Positions 51,609-60,934 are shown, numbered from the stretch's first letter. The stretch: 64,000 nucleotides of DNA from JAGVSV01 sp040766135 (GCA_040766135.1 JAXGRA010000007.1:1-64000); one strand, 5' to 3'. Numbers and translations are program-made. Notes: a model not told the origin generated them from the letters alone.

Positions 51609-53624
51609 CTATATAGAAACAGATGCCCGGATCCGATACAGCTGCGCGCAGCGCGGATGCGGCAGCGACAGCGTGAAACTGCCGGTGGTCTGGAAGCTGG
51701 ATCCATCGTCTGCGTTTGTCAGCAGGAAGGCTTCATCCTTACCTGCAAAGGGCAGCGTAAGGCTGAGCGTGTCGCGCGCGCAATCTTCCATGCGGAAGAC
51801 AAGCAACACGCCCTCCCTGGCATCGGGATCATAGAACGCATAGGCCGTAAATCCCTGTTTGTCGTTTGGCGCATGCCAGGGGGTCAGCACATAAAAATCC
51901 TTGAGCAGCAGGTGCTTCAGGCTGTTCCATTCCGCCAGGCCTTGCCGCAGCATGTCAAAATTTTGATCAGGGCTGTACACATACTGGCTGTCCACATTCA
52001 GGATGGGCAAGTATGACGCGCGCCAGGTGTACATGTCCATAATACCGGTGGCGTCCAGCTGGCCGACCTTTTCGCGCGTGTTGGCGCCACATACGGGGAT
52101 GTAGCGGTTAAACGCGGTGGTCATGGACAGGCGCAGCGCGGTGCTGGTGCGGTCGGCGTCGCTGCGCAGCAGCGGCACACCGCGGCGCAGGCTTTCCAGG
52201 TCGTTACGGCCGCCGCCGGACGCGCACGAATCACAAAACGCGCAGCCGCCGTTTTCGGCCGTGGCTTCAATGATGCGATCCCACAGGCGGTAGTGCGCCT
52301 CCACAAACCGGCACTCGGTCAGGCCCGGGCGGCCGGACAGCGCATCGCGCTCGCGCCACAGCGGGCCGGGGTTGGCGTTGTTGTCCTCGCGGTACATGTC
52401 TACGTCATTGTCGGTCAGCACCTTGATGATGCGCTGCGCTGTCCATTCAAAGCAATCCGGGTTGCCCAGGTCGTTGGTGATGGCCTGTCCGCCCTCGCGG
52501 CGGATGGCCCAATCCTCGTTGTATCCATAGTTGGCGGCCAGGGCCTCGGGGTGCGTAACGCGCTCGGGCTCAAACCACATCAGCGTTTTCATGTTGCGGC
52601 GGTGCCCTTCCTTGACCGATTGCCGGAAGGTATCGCCCGGCCATTTCACGGGATCCAGCTCCCATACGCCCACAGTGCCCCACCAGTCCACAGGCACGGT
52701 GTTGCCATACGGGTCGGGATACCACCCGGCGTCAAACCAGCGGAAATCCATGTGCAGGTTTTCCTGCGTTAGCTTGTCCATGGTGGGCCGCCAGGTGTCA
52801 TGGGCTTCGGAGATGCTGCCGTCGCTGTTGGGCCGTCCGGTGTCCAGCGCAAAAAACACCGTGGAAAAAGGGCGCATGTCCTGGCCGCTCTTGTCCCATT
52901 TGGGCAGGTTGCAGGCGATGAACCATCGCCGCCAGTGGTTGGTGGCTTCGGCGTCATTGCGGCCCTGGTAGGGTGCTAGCACAATCAGCGCCGTGCGGAT
53001 GCTTTCGCCGGGTTGCAGCGCCAGGCACAGGTTGTTGACCGAGCGCGCACGGTACCGGATGCGCCCGGTTTTTTCAGTCGTGAACGAGGCTGTCCAGGTG
53101 CCTGCCCAGCCGATGGCCAGCAGCGTGCCGCCATCGCCGTGCTCTACATTAAAGTAAGGGAAATACACGTGCGTGGGCCGCCCGCTGTCCGATACAAAGT
53201 GCACATCCTCCAGCGACAGGTCGCGCACATAGGGCCTGTACTGGTGCTCGTGGTCGCCCAAGATACCGCGCAGCAGCGGCGTTGCGCCGGGTAAATTGAC
53301 ATCGCAGGCGTACAGGTTTTCCAGCACCCCGGTATCGGCATCGCCGTGGTTGGCAAAGTGCAGCGTCCATTCATACACGCCAAAGGCGGGGTAAAACGCG
53401 GTGTCGATAACGACGGTCAGCCCCTTGGGCCCCTGCAGGGTAAGCACATTGCGCTCGCGGTCGGCTTTTTCGGTTTGTGTGCGGTCAATTACAGCAAAAT
53501 CCGGTGCCGGGAAGCCCTGGTACTGCTTGCCGTCATAGGTAAAACTGGCCGGAAGCTGCGCCGGATGTTCCAGCAGCGCGCGGTATGCATTTGCCGCGTC
53601 GGGGCGGGGGGTTACCTGTGCCAT
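51609..53624 (-). CDS. Alpha-galactosidase-like glycoside hydrolase, GH36 family
   Basis: A 671-residue enzyme with an N-terminal beta-supersandwich (about 1-250), a TIM barrel (250-560) and a small C-terminal sandwich. The barrel shows WFDAGWY (near 296), MWFEPERV (349), the nucleophile motif DMYREDNN (Asp414) and CDSCASGGGRNDL (464-476), which resembles the ENCSSGGGRFD acid/base region of GH36. Two differences stand out: R-E-D instead of the usual K-W-D at the nucleophile, and CDSC instead of ENC. Specificity may therefore be altered. No signal peptide is seen. It is the last gene of the GH2-ZIP-GH36 operon. Confidence 0.82.
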   Translation of the reverse strand: MAQVTPRPDAANAYRALLEHPAQLPASFTYDGKQYQGFPAPDFAVIDRTQTEKADRERNVLTLQGPKGLTVVIDTAFYPAFGVYEWTLHFANHGDADTGVLENLYACDVNLPGATPLLRGILGDHEHQYRPYVRDLSLEDVHFVSDSGRPTHVYFPYFNVEHGDGGTLLAIGWAGTWTASFTTEKTGRIRYRARSVNNLCLALQPGESIRTALIVLAPYQGRNDAEATNHWRRWFIACNLPKWDKSGQDMRPFSTVFFALDTGRPNSDGSISEAHDTWRPTMDKLTQENLHMDFRWFDAGWYPDPYGNTVPVDWWGTVGVWELDPVKWPGDTFRQSVKEGHRRNMKTLMWFEPERVTHPEALAANYGYNEDWAIRREGGQAITNDLGNPDCFEWTAQRIIKVLTDNDVDMYREDNNANPGPLWRERDALSGRPGLTECRFVEAHYRLWDRIIEATAENGGCAFCDSCASGGGRNDLESLRRGVPLLRSDADRTSTALRLSMTTAFNRYIPVCGANTREKVGQLDATGIMDMYTWRASYLPILNVDSQYVYSPDQNFDMLRQGLAEWNSLKHLLLKDFYVLTPWHAPNDKQGFTAYAFYDPDAREGVLLVFRMEDCARDTLSLTLPFAGKDEAFLLTNADDGSSFQTTGSFTLSLPHPRCAQLYRIRASVSI

Positions 53625-53644
53625 AGTGCCTCCTTTATCAAAGA

Positions 53645-54454
53645 TTACATGAACAGCAGCAGGCTAATGGCCATCACGGCCATACCGGCCACAAGGCCCC
53701 AAATAGCCACATGATGCTCGCAGTATTCCTCAGCGGCGGGCAGCAGCTCGTCTAAGCTGATATACACCATGATACCGGCAACGGCGGCGAATATAATGCC
53801 CAGCACCGTGTCATTGAGGAAATTGCGCAGCAGCAAATAGCCCACCAGCGCACCCACCGGCTCAGACAGGCCGGACAGGAAGGACAGGGTAAAGGCCTTT
53901 TTGCGGCTGCCGGTGGCATAGAACACAGGGACGGCCACCGCAATGCCCTCGGGGATGTTGTGGATGGCAATGGCCACCGCCACCGGGATGCCCAGCGCAG
54001 GGTCGCTGAGTGCGGCGGCAAAGGTGGCGAGGCCTTCGGGAAAGTTGTGGATGGCAATGGCCAGCGCCGTGAACACGCCCATGCGCATCAGCTTGGATTT
54101 GTGCTCCTCACTCTTGCCGTCCATCTCCTCCACGGTGTGCACCTCGTGCGGGTTTTCCGTTTCGGGGATCAGGTTGTCAATCAATGCAATTAACAAAATG
54201 CCGCCAAAGAAACCGCCCACCGTGGCCCATGCGCCGGGCTTTTCGCCCAGCGTGGCGGTCAGCGTGTCCTGCGCCTTGATAAGTATCTCCGCAAAGGATA
54301 CATACAGCATCACGCCGGCAGAAAACCCCAGCGAAGCCGACAGAAAGCGGCGGCTGGTTTTTTTGGTCAGCAGCGCCAAAATGCTACCTATGCCGGTGGC
54401 CAGGCCCGCAAACAGCGTCAGCAAAAAAGCAAACAACACATTGGATTGATCCAT
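53645..54454 (-). CDS. ZIP-family metal transporter
   Basis: A 269-residue membrane protein with eight helices. The metal path motifs AIAIHNFPEGLATF and AIAIHNIPEGIAVA are in helices 4 and 5, as in ZupT. It imports zinc, iron or manganese. A loop rich in His, Glu and Lys (HEVHTVEEMDGKSEEHKSK) between helices 3 and 4 is the usual cytoplasmic metal-binding loop. The ATG at 54454 follows AGAGGT. Only five bases separate it from the GH2 gene and 20 from the GH36 gene, so a metal importer is built into a sugar hydrolase operon. Confidence 0.9.
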   Translation of the reverse strand: MDQSNVLFAFLLTLFAGLATGIGSILALLTKKTSRRFLSASLGFSAGVMLYVSFAEILIKAQDTLTATLGEKPGAWATVGGFFGGILLIALIDNLIPETENPHEVHTVEEMDGKSEEHKSKLMRMGVFTALAIAIHNFPEGLATFAAALSDPALGIPVAVAIAIHNIPEGIAVAVPVFYATGSRKKAFTLSFLSGLSEPVGALVGYLLLRNFLNDTVLGIIFAAVAGIMVYISLDELLPAAEEYCEHHVAIWGLVAGMAVMAISLLLFM

Positions 54455-54459
54455 ATGCA

Positions 54460-56256
54460 CTACCTCTTGCGCTCTAACGGGTTCACATTGATGGCGCGTA
54501 TGCGCTCCACGTCCACCTTGGGCTGGCGGTCGGGGGTAAGCAGGCCGTTGATCTCCTGCTGCACGTCGGTCAGCTGCGTATAGCAGTACCCGCGGCAATA
54601 GGGGATATCCTGCACGGCGGAGAACACCTGGTCAAACCGGTCGAAGAAGGCTTCCTCGTCCTCGGCCTTGCCATAGTATCCCCAGGTGTCCATGCCGCCC
54701 ATTTTGCCCTGCGGCCCGATGGTGGCCATGGCGATGCCGCCAAACTCCGTCACCAAAAAGGCCTCGTGGCCCTGCGGGGTCTCGCCTTGGGCATAGGCCA
54801 TCACGCCCATGACGGTGGTCTTTTCCACCTGCTCGCGGTCGGCAAAGTGTGCGCTGAGCCGCTCATAATTCGGCGAATAATCGTGCAGCGCGCAGATATC
54901 GCTGGTGACCTGTTCCCACCCGTCGTTGGTGGACACAAAGCGCGTGCCATCAGCGGCCTTGGCCAGGTAGTACAGCATCTTGGCGGTGGCCTGCTGGCGC
55001 TTGTCGGCATAGATGTCCGGCACGCCCCAGCTTTCGTTGACCGGCGTCCATGCGATGATGCAGGGGTGGTTGTAGTCCCTGTTGATGGAATCAAGGAATG
55101 TATCGGCAAAATTGCGCACAGTATCGCGCGTAAAATCATACGGCGAGGGCACCTCCGACCACACCAGCATGCCCAGCTTATCCGCCCAGTAGTAGTAGCG
55201 CGGGTCTTCAATCTTCTGGTGCTTGCGCGCGCCGTTGAAGCCCAGTTTCAGCGTCCATTCCACATCGGCCTTGATGGCCTCGTCGCTGGGCGGGGTGAGC
55301 AGCGTGTCGGGCCAGTAGCCCTGATCCAGCACCAGGCGTTGATAGAGGGTGCGGTTGTTGAGCAGCACTTCGCCGTTAACCACCTCCACCTTGCGCATGC
55401 CAAAGTAGGTGTTGACCTCGTCCAGCACGGCATCTGCGTTTAGCAGCTTTACGTTCAGGTCATACAGGTTGGGGTTGCCTGGGCTCCACAGGTGCATGCG
55501 GCGCAGCCCAACCTCGGCCAGCACCGAGAAGGGCACCTGCATATGACGCGTGGGCATGTTGGTGCGCAGCGTGCGCAGCACGTCCCCCTGAAAAGATAAT
55601 GTCAGCTCCACCTCGGTGCCGAGCAGCGGCTCGATATCCAGCGCCAGCTCCGCCGTGGCCATCTGGCGGTCAATGTCCGGCGTGACGTGGATTTGCGTAA
55701 AATGCCGCGCGCCCACGGCCTCCAGGTATACGGTCTGCCAGATGCCGCTGGTGGGCGTATACCAGCAGCCCATCAGCCCGCGCTTCCAGTATTGCTTGCC
55801 GCGCGTCTGCGTGCAGTCGGGATAGTCCGTCACGCGCAGGCACAGGTCGTTGTCGCCTTCCTGAAGCGCCAGCGTGATGTCCAGGGCAAACGGGCTGTAT
55901 CCGCCCACATGATGCCCCACATGGGTGCCATTGATATACACATCGCAGGCATAGTCCACCGCGCCAAAGCGCAGCAGGATGCGCTGCCCCTGCATGTCCT
56001 GGGGCACACGGAACGTGCGGCGGTACCACAGGATGGGGTGGATTTCATCCCCGCCCAAGCCGCTTTTCTCGCTTTGATAGCAGAAAGGCACCACAATGGA
56101 CAGCGGCAGCTGCCTGCCGTCCTGCCAGCGCTCGGCCAGGCCGCGGTCATCATCGTCAAAAGCAAATTGCCACGTGCCGTTCAGGTTGTAGAAAGTGTTG
56201 CGCGCAAAGTCCGGGCGCGGATGCTCCGGACGGGGGATGGGGACAGCTGTCGGCAT
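54460..56256 (-). CDS. GH2-family glycoside hydrolase (beta-galactosidase/glucuronidase type)
   Basis: A 598-residue enzyme with jelly-roll domain (about 15-185), immunoglobulin-like domain (185-290) and TIM barrel (290-598). Acid/base Glu408 lies in TPVNESWG and nucleophile Glu504 in VTEFGG. It lacks the long C-terminal domains of LacZ and so is of the shorter GH2 kind. Specificity (galactoside, glucuronide, arabinoside) cannot be told by eye. The ATG at 56256 follows GGAGGAG; the longer frame covers the promoter region. It is cytoplasmic and the first gene of its operon. Confidence 0.87.
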   Translation of the reverse strand: MPTAVPIPRPEHPRPDFARNTFYNLNGTWQFAFDDDDRGLAERWQDGRQLPLSIVVPFCYQSEKSGLGGDEIHPILWYRRTFRVPQDMQGQRILLRFGAVDYACDVYINGTHVGHHVGGYSPFALDITLALQEGDNDLCLRVTDYPDCTQTRGKQYWKRGLMGCWYTPTSGIWQTVYLEAVGARHFTQIHVTPDIDRQMATAELALDIEPLLGTEVELTLSFQGDVLRTLRTNMPTRHMQVPFSVLAEVGLRRMHLWSPGNPNLYDLNVKLLNADAVLDEVNTYFGMRKVEVVNGEVLLNNRTLYQRLVLDQGYWPDTLLTPPSDEAIKADVEWTLKLGFNGARKHQKIEDPRYYYWADKLGMLVWSEVPSPYDFTRDTVRNFADTFLDSINRDYNHPCIIAWTPVNESWGVPDIYADKRQQATAKMLYYLAKAADGTRFVSTNDGWEQVTSDICALHDYSPNYERLSAHFADREQVEKTTVMGVMAYAQGETPQGHEAFLVTEFGGIAMATIGPQGKMGGMDTWGYYGKAEDEEAFFDRFDQVFSAVQDIPYCRGYCYTQLTDVQQEINGLLTPDRQPKVDVERIRAINVNPLERKR

Positions 56257-56302
56257 ATGCTCCTCCTGCAGGGCGCGGGTGATGCGCCATGATGATGCCT
56301 GT

Positions 56303-56331
56303 ATCTTACCTTGTTTTGCAGCGGGTGTAAA
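56303..56331 (-). promoter_or_regulatory. Promoter of the GH2-ZIP-GH36 operon
   Basis: In the minus direction TTTACA and TAAGAT are 17 bases apart, about 47 bases before the ATG at 56256. Confidence 0.55.
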
Positions 56332-56356
56332 ATCATACAAAGTATATTCAGCAGCA

Positions 56357-56385
56357 TTGACGCCACCGTTGCCATTGGGTATGCT
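56357..56385 (+). promoter_or_regulatory. Promoter of the secreted protein/DraG-fold operon
   Basis: TTGACG and TATGCT are 17 bases apart, 30 bases before the ATG at 56416. It is divergent to the GH2 promoter, 25 bases apart. Confidence 0.6.
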
Positions 56386-56415
56386 TTGCACAGCAGTTCA
56401 TGTGAGGTGTGTAGG

Positions 56416-57438
56416 ATGAAAAAAGCATGTTGGATTTTGAGCGTCGTATGCCTGCTGCTGTGGGCGGTGCCGGGGATGGCGCAGGAGGATACCACGGCGC
56501 GCGATGCTGCGCTGCGGGAGGCTGTGCAGCGTGTGGATGGGCGGCCCATCCAGCTGGCAGCCTATGAATATGCGGACGAAACCGATGGGCGCTGCGGGTT
56601 TTTTGTCACCAGCGCTGACCGGCTGGGCGACACCACGGATTTTGCCTTCTGGTTTATGCGCGAGGGCGGCGGGCCGCAGTTGATATTTGACGGCGCGGCA
56701 CAACCCCTGCCGGAGGACGAGTGGGACGATGACCGCACCTACCCGCGCGAGGCGCTACAGGCTTTCCGGCACAAGGGGCACACGTATTTCCTGGCCAGTT
56801 CGCGCACCGGCCAGCGACAAAGCGATGGCAGCGACCTGTATATGCTGATGGAAGGCAACTTGGTGCACCTGAAGGGATTTTACGCGGGCGCGGGCTATCA
56901 CCCGCAGGCAGGGCTATATGGCCTGGACTATGACTATGCCACCGACCCCGGCTTTGAGGCCGGGCGCATGCTCACACCAGTGTTCTATGCGCTGGACGGC
57001 GATCAGGTCACGCCCACGGTGGGCGTGGAGGTGCTGTATGATCAACTGCTGCAATTACACAATGGCGAGGATATACAGCGCAAGTTAGGTGCCACGCGCG
57101 CCACGCCGGACAGCATGTACTACCTGCCCAACCACATGATTGTGGTCAACTACACCGAGTATCTGTCTGAATACGAAATGAACGAGCTGACCACCGCCTA
57201 TGTGGGCATCAACAACGGTATGGGCACGCTGGTCAGATACCCCGACCAGCTGGAAGCCCCGGATGTAACGCGCCCCTTCTGGCAGGAATGCCAAACGGCG
57301 GATGATGCGCGGGTGGAGGGGCGATATACACCGAATGAGTATTTTGACAACCCCATTCGGCCAGCAGATTTTCTGGTACTTCGCGATGATGTGATGGTGA
57401 TCTACGGGCTGGCGGCTGCTGTAGAGCACCTGCCCTGA
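56416..57438 (+). CDS. Secreted protein of unknown function
   Basis: A 340-residue protein. The signal peptide (1-23) has a hydrophobic core and ends in GMAQE. The mature part is rich in beta-strands with repeated short units such as FWFMREGGGPQLIF and YFLASSRTGQRQSDGSDLYMLMEG, so a propeller-like fold is possible. I do not recognise a family. The ATG at 56416 fits the signal peptide and has GAGGTG nearby. It is followed after 17 bases by the DraG-fold gene, so the two share a transcript. Confidence 0.7.
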   Translation: MKKACWILSVVCLLLWAVPGMAQEDTTARDAALREAVQRVDGRPIQLAAYEYADETDGRCGFFVTSADRLGDTTDFAFWFMREGGGPQLIFDGAAQPLPEDEWDDDRTYPREALQAFRHKGHTYFLASSRTGQRQSDGSDLYMLMEGNLVHLKGFYAGAGYHPQAGLYGLDYDYATDPGFEAGRMLTPVFYALDGDQVTPTVGVEVLYDQLLQLHNGEDIQRKLGATRATPDSMYYLPNHMIVVNYTEYLSEYEMNELTTAYVGINNGMGTLVRYPDQLEAPDVTRPFWQECQTADDARVEGRYTPNEYFDNPIRPADFLVLRDDVMVIYGLAAAVEHLP

Positions 57439-57455
57439 ATATAGAGGAGGTACCC

Positions 57456-59582
57456 ATGACGCACATTCCCCAGGATTATATCGAACGTTGCTACGCGGGC
57501 TGGCTGGGCAAGGTCATCGGCGTGCGGCTGGGCGCGCCGGTGGAGGGCTGGACGTATGAGCGCATCCGGCAGACCTATGGCGAGCTGACGCACTACCCCC
57601 GGCAGTACAATGATTTTGCCGCCGATGACGACACCAACGGCCCGCTGTTCTATCTGCGTGCGCTGGAGCAGGTGGCTCCCGGCGAGCGGCTCACCGCGCA
57701 GCATGTTGCACAGGCGCTGCTCAACTTCGCGCCCCGGCTGCACGGGTTTTTCTGGTGGGGCGGGTACGGCGTTTCTACCGAGCACACGGCGTATCTGAAC
57801 CTGTACCACGGCATTCCCGCGCCGCGCAGCGGGTCTATCGTGCAAAACGGTGCCACCGTGGCCGAGCAGATTGGCGGGCAGATATTTATCGACAGCTGGG
57901 GGCTGGTGTCGCCGGGCAACCCGAAGCAGGCCGCGCGCCTGGCGCGGGAGGCCGCCAGCGTCACGCACGATGGCAACGGCATCTATGGCGGTGTTTTTAT
58001 CGCGGTATGCATTGCGCTGGCGTTTGAACTGCGCGATGCCGGCGACATTGTGGAGTGCGCGCTGAATTATATCCCGGAGGACTGTGAATATACCCGCATC
58101 GTGCGCGCGGTGATGGATTATCACTGTCAGCACCCGGACAACTGGCATGATTGCTTTGCTTATATCCATGCCAATTTCGGCTACGACAAGTACCCCGGCA
58201 ACTGCCATATCATCCCTAACTCCGCCGTTATCGTGATGGCGCTGCTGTACGGCAACAATAGCTTTACCGATACCATCAACATCTGCAACATGGCGGGCTG
58301 GGACACCGACTGCAACGTGGGCAATGCGGGCACCATCATGGGTGTGATGTGCGGGCTGGACGGCATGGACCTGCCCAAGTGGCAGCCCGAAATCCATGAC
58401 ATGCTGGTATGCTCCAGCGTGTTGGGGTCGCTCAACGTTATGGACATCCCTTATGGCACCAGCTACATGGCGGCCATGGGTTACCGCCTGGCCGGACAGC
58501 AGCCGCCTGCACCCTGGGCGCATATCTTTGAGCATGCCATGGATAGCTGCCACTTTGAATACCCCACCAGCACCCATAACCTGCGCGTCCGGCGCGACAG
58601 CGGAGCCAGGGTGTCCCTTGAAAACACCGAGGAAGCCGCCTTTACCGGTCGGCGCAGCCTGAAGATAACGGCGCAGGCCATGCAAACCGGCGAGAGTATT
58701 TCCCTGTACAAGCGCACCTATAGCCGCCCGCAGGACTTTGACGATTCCCGCTACGATCCGGAGTTTTCGCCGCTCATTTATCCGGGCCAGACCGTAAACC
58801 TCAGCGTCATGAACAACACGCTGGACAGCGGCGAGCTGGAGGTGCGCCTGTATGCGCACACCGTGCTGAAGGAAGAACTGATTGCGGGTGACAGCGCGCA
58901 GCTTACCCCCGGCACATGGCAGACTTTGATGTTGCAATTGCCGCCGGGGGAAGACATCATCCGTGAGGTGGGCGTGCAGTTCACGCTGCGCCGCCCCAAT
59001 TGCGATGTGACGCTGTATGTGGATGACCTGATCTTTTCCGGCACGCCGGACTATCGCATCCTCATGGCGCAGCAGGTAACCGAGCGCTGGCGTACCGGAC
59101 GCACGCAGGTCAGCCAGTTTACGCGCTGGACGGGTCTGACATATCTGGCGGACGATGCGCTGCATGTGTCCGGCGCGGACACTGCCGAGGTATACACCGG
59201 CGGCTGGGACTGGCGCGACATCGCCGCCAGCGCGCGCGTGCATCTGGTAGTAGGCCAGCAGGCCGCGCTGCTGTTCCGCGTGCAGGGCGCACAGCGCAGC
59301 TACGCCTTTGGCTTTACCGGCCATGGCACCGTGGCGCTGATGAAAAAAGAAGGCGCCTGGCGCATCCTGTCCGAGCAGCCCTTTGCAGCGGAACCGGGCA
59401 AGGAATACGAGCTGCACATCAAAGCCTGTGGCGCTGCCCTGAAGGGCACCGTGGACAGCGTGACCGTTTCTTTTATCGATGAGAACAACCCCTGGCTGTA
59501 TGGCTGCGTCGGCCTGCTGGCGCATGAAGGCAGCCATGTGGCGTGCGCTGAAATGACGGTCAAGGGGTTGCCCACGGCTTAA
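57456..59582 (+). CDS. ADP-ribosylglycohydrolase-fold protein with C-terminal beta-rich extension
   Basis: A 708-residue protein. The first 370 residues are a DraG-type domain: the metal ligands DDDT (57-60) and GWDTDCNVGN (281-290) are intact, and HDGNGIYGGVF fits the family. The other half (about 375-708) has beta-sandwich features, with two likely modules (375-535 and 545-705), similar to carbohydrate-binding or concanavalin-like domains. There is no signal peptide. Classical family members remove ADP-ribose from proteins, but the fusion and the surrounding sugar genes suggest a glycan or glycoside target. GAGG precedes the ATG. Confidence 0.8.
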   Translation: MTHIPQDYIERCYAGWLGKVIGVRLGAPVEGWTYERIRQTYGELTHYPRQYNDFAADDDTNGPLFYLRALEQVAPGERLTAQHVAQALLNFAPRLHGFFWWGGYGVSTEHTAYLNLYHGIPAPRSGSIVQNGATVAEQIGGQIFIDSWGLVSPGNPKQAARLAREAASVTHDGNGIYGGVFIAVCIALAFELRDAGDIVECALNYIPEDCEYTRIVRAVMDYHCQHPDNWHDCFAYIHANFGYDKYPGNCHIIPNSAVIVMALLYGNNSFTDTINICNMAGWDTDCNVGNAGTIMGVMCGLDGMDLPKWQPEIHDMLVCSSVLGSLNVMDIPYGTSYMAAMGYRLAGQQPPAPWAHIFEHAMDSCHFEYPTSTHNLRVRRDSGARVSLENTEEAAFTGRRSLKITAQAMQTGESISLYKRTYSRPQDFDDSRYDPEFSPLIYPGQTVNLSVMNNTLDSGELEVRLYAHTVLKEELIAGDSAQLTPGTWQTLMLQLPPGEDIIREVGVQFTLRRPNCDVTLYVDDLIFSGTPDYRILMAQQVTERWRTGRTQVSQFTRWTGLTYLADDALHVSGADTAEVYTGGWDWRDIAASARVHLVVGQQAALLFRVQGAQRSYAFGFTGHGTVALMKKEGAWRILSEQPFAAEPGKEYELHIKACGAALKGTVDSVTVSFIDENNPWLYGCVGLLAHEGSHVACAEMTVKGLPTA

Positions 59583-59603
59583 CCCTCAACCATAATTCAT
59601 AAA

Positions 59604-59637
59604 CATTCCCCCTGGTTGTTTCCGACCAGGGGGAATG
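59604..59637. terminator. Bidirectional hairpin terminator
   Basis: A perfect 13-bp stem (CATTCCCCCTGGT and its complement) with an 8-base loop lies between the convergent DraG-fold and pfp genes. In the minus direction it is followed by TTTATGAATT. It may end both transcripts. Confidence 0.75.
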
Positions 59638-59661
59638 CTGTATCCATGCTTTGCGTTGGTG

Positions 59662-60873
59662 TTACTTGCGCAGCTTTTTCACCGCCGGTGCGCGGAAGCG
59701 CGCGGCTTCGGGCATGTTGGAGCCCAGCAGCGGGCGCAGATATTGCTTGTATGCATTGGTCACGTTGTTGCCCTCGGCGTTGATGAACTCATCAGGCATC
59801 AGGCGGGTCTTGGCCGCGATGTCCGCCAGCGGGCGGATGGCGTAATCCACCGAATAATCGCCGGTGCGGTTGATGGTGACCGAGCCGTCAACATTATCCC
59901 ACATCGCATACTGCACGGCGCGCTCTGCCACCTCGCGGGCTTCACGCTGGTCCACATCGGATACACAGCCCAAGAAGCTGCGCTGCAAGTAGCCCAAGGT
60001 ATCCGAGCGCACGCGCTTGATGCCCAGCTTTTCCTTGATCAGGTTGGACAACTGCTCGCCCAGGGCGCCGGTGCCGGACAGCTGGATGTTGCCATGCGCG
60101 TCCCGTTCGGTTTCCATCAGGCGCGACAGCATGGGCGCGCCCTGCTCGTCCTGGATGCCTTCGGACACTGCGATCAGGCAGCGACCATGCTGGTCATACA
60201 CCTTTTTGACATCGGCCAGGAACTGTTCCGTCGAGAACGGACGCTCCGGCACATAGATCAGGTGCGGGCCGTCATCGGGATGAACCTGCGCCATGGAAGA
60301 AGCCGCCGTCAGGAAGCCGGCATGGCGGCCCATGATGACCGCGATGTGCACGCCGGGCAGCGCGCGGTTGTCCGCGTTCAGGCCCATGAAAGCCTGCGCC
60401 ACATACCGGGCCGCAGAGGGGAAACCGGGGGTGTGGTCGTTGTGCACCAGGTCGTTGTCCACCGTCTTGGGGATGTGGACGGCGCGGAATTCGTAGTTGG
60501 ATTTTGCCGCCTGCTCGTTGACGATGCGCACGGTGTCGGACGAATCGTTGCCGCCGATATAGAAGAAGTAACGCACGTCATGCAAGCGGAAAACTTCGAG
60601 GATTTTCTCGCAATATTTTTCATCGGGCTTGTCGCGCGTAGACAGCAGCGCCGAGGACGGCGTAGCAGCCACACGCTCCAGGTTGTGGGCGGTTTCCTGT
60701 GTTAAGTCAATGAAGTTTTCATTGATGATGCCGTTTACGCCGCCAATAGCGCCGTATACACGGGTAACCTGGGGGAACTTGCGTGCCTCCAGTACCACGC
60801 CCACCACCGATTGGTTGATCACTGCCGTGGGGCCGCCGCCCTGCGCGACGACTACTTTACCTTGTAATGCCAT
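59662..60873 (-). CDS. pfp: Pyrophosphate-dependent 6-phosphofructokinase
   Basis: A 403-residue enzyme that makes fructose-1,6-bisphosphate from fructose-6-phosphate. PKTVDND (135-141) has Lys where ATP-dependent enzymes have Gly, and GGNDSSD (107-113) replaces GGDGS; both mark PPi use. GRHAGFLTAASS and the C-terminal part complete the family pattern. The ATG at 60873 follows GGGAGG. It lies 62 bases after the aldolase gene with a terminator hairpin between them, so its level is likely set by read-through. The PPi-dependent form saves ATP in fermentation. Confidence 0.93.
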   Translation of the reverse strand: MALQGKVVVAQGGGPTAVINQSVVGVVLEARKFPQVTRVYGAIGGVNGIINENFIDLTQETAHNLERVAATPSSALLSTRDKPDEKYCEKILEVFRLHDVRYFFYIGGNDSSDTVRIVNEQAAKSNYEFRAVHIPKTVDNDLVHNDHTPGFPSAARYVAQAFMGLNADNRALPGVHIAVIMGRHAGFLTAASSMAQVHPDDGPHLIYVPERPFSTEQFLADVKKVYDQHGRCLIAVSEGIQDEQGAPMLSRLMETERDAHGNIQLSGTGALGEQLSNLIKEKLGIKRVRSDTLGYLQRSFLGCVSDVDQREAREVAERAVQYAMWDNVDGSVTINRTGDYSVDYAIRPLADIAAKTRLMPDEFINAEGNNVTNAYKQYLRPLLGSNMPEAARFRAPAVKKLRK

Positions 60874-60893
60874 ATATTTTCCTCCCTTACAGA

Positions 60894-60924
60894 AATAAAA
60901 CGGGCGGGGCAAGTACCCCGCCCG
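60894..60924 (-). terminator. Terminator or attenuator between aldolase and phosphofructokinase genes
   Basis: CGGGCGGGG and CCCCGCCCG form a perfect 9-bp stem with a 6-base loop, followed in the minus direction by TTTTATTTCT. Only 20 bases remain before the pfp start, which leaves no room for a promoter, so pfp must be read through it. Confidence 0.8.
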
Positions 60925-60934
60925 CTTGAAAACA

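Noticed and set aside
57402..59537. Open frame of 711 codons on the minus strand opposite the DraG-fold gene
   Set aside because: It is antisense to a gene with clear family motifs. Its translation is rich in His, Arg, Ala and Gln without recognisable motifs, and no ribosome-binding site is seen. It is a by-product of GC-rich codon use.
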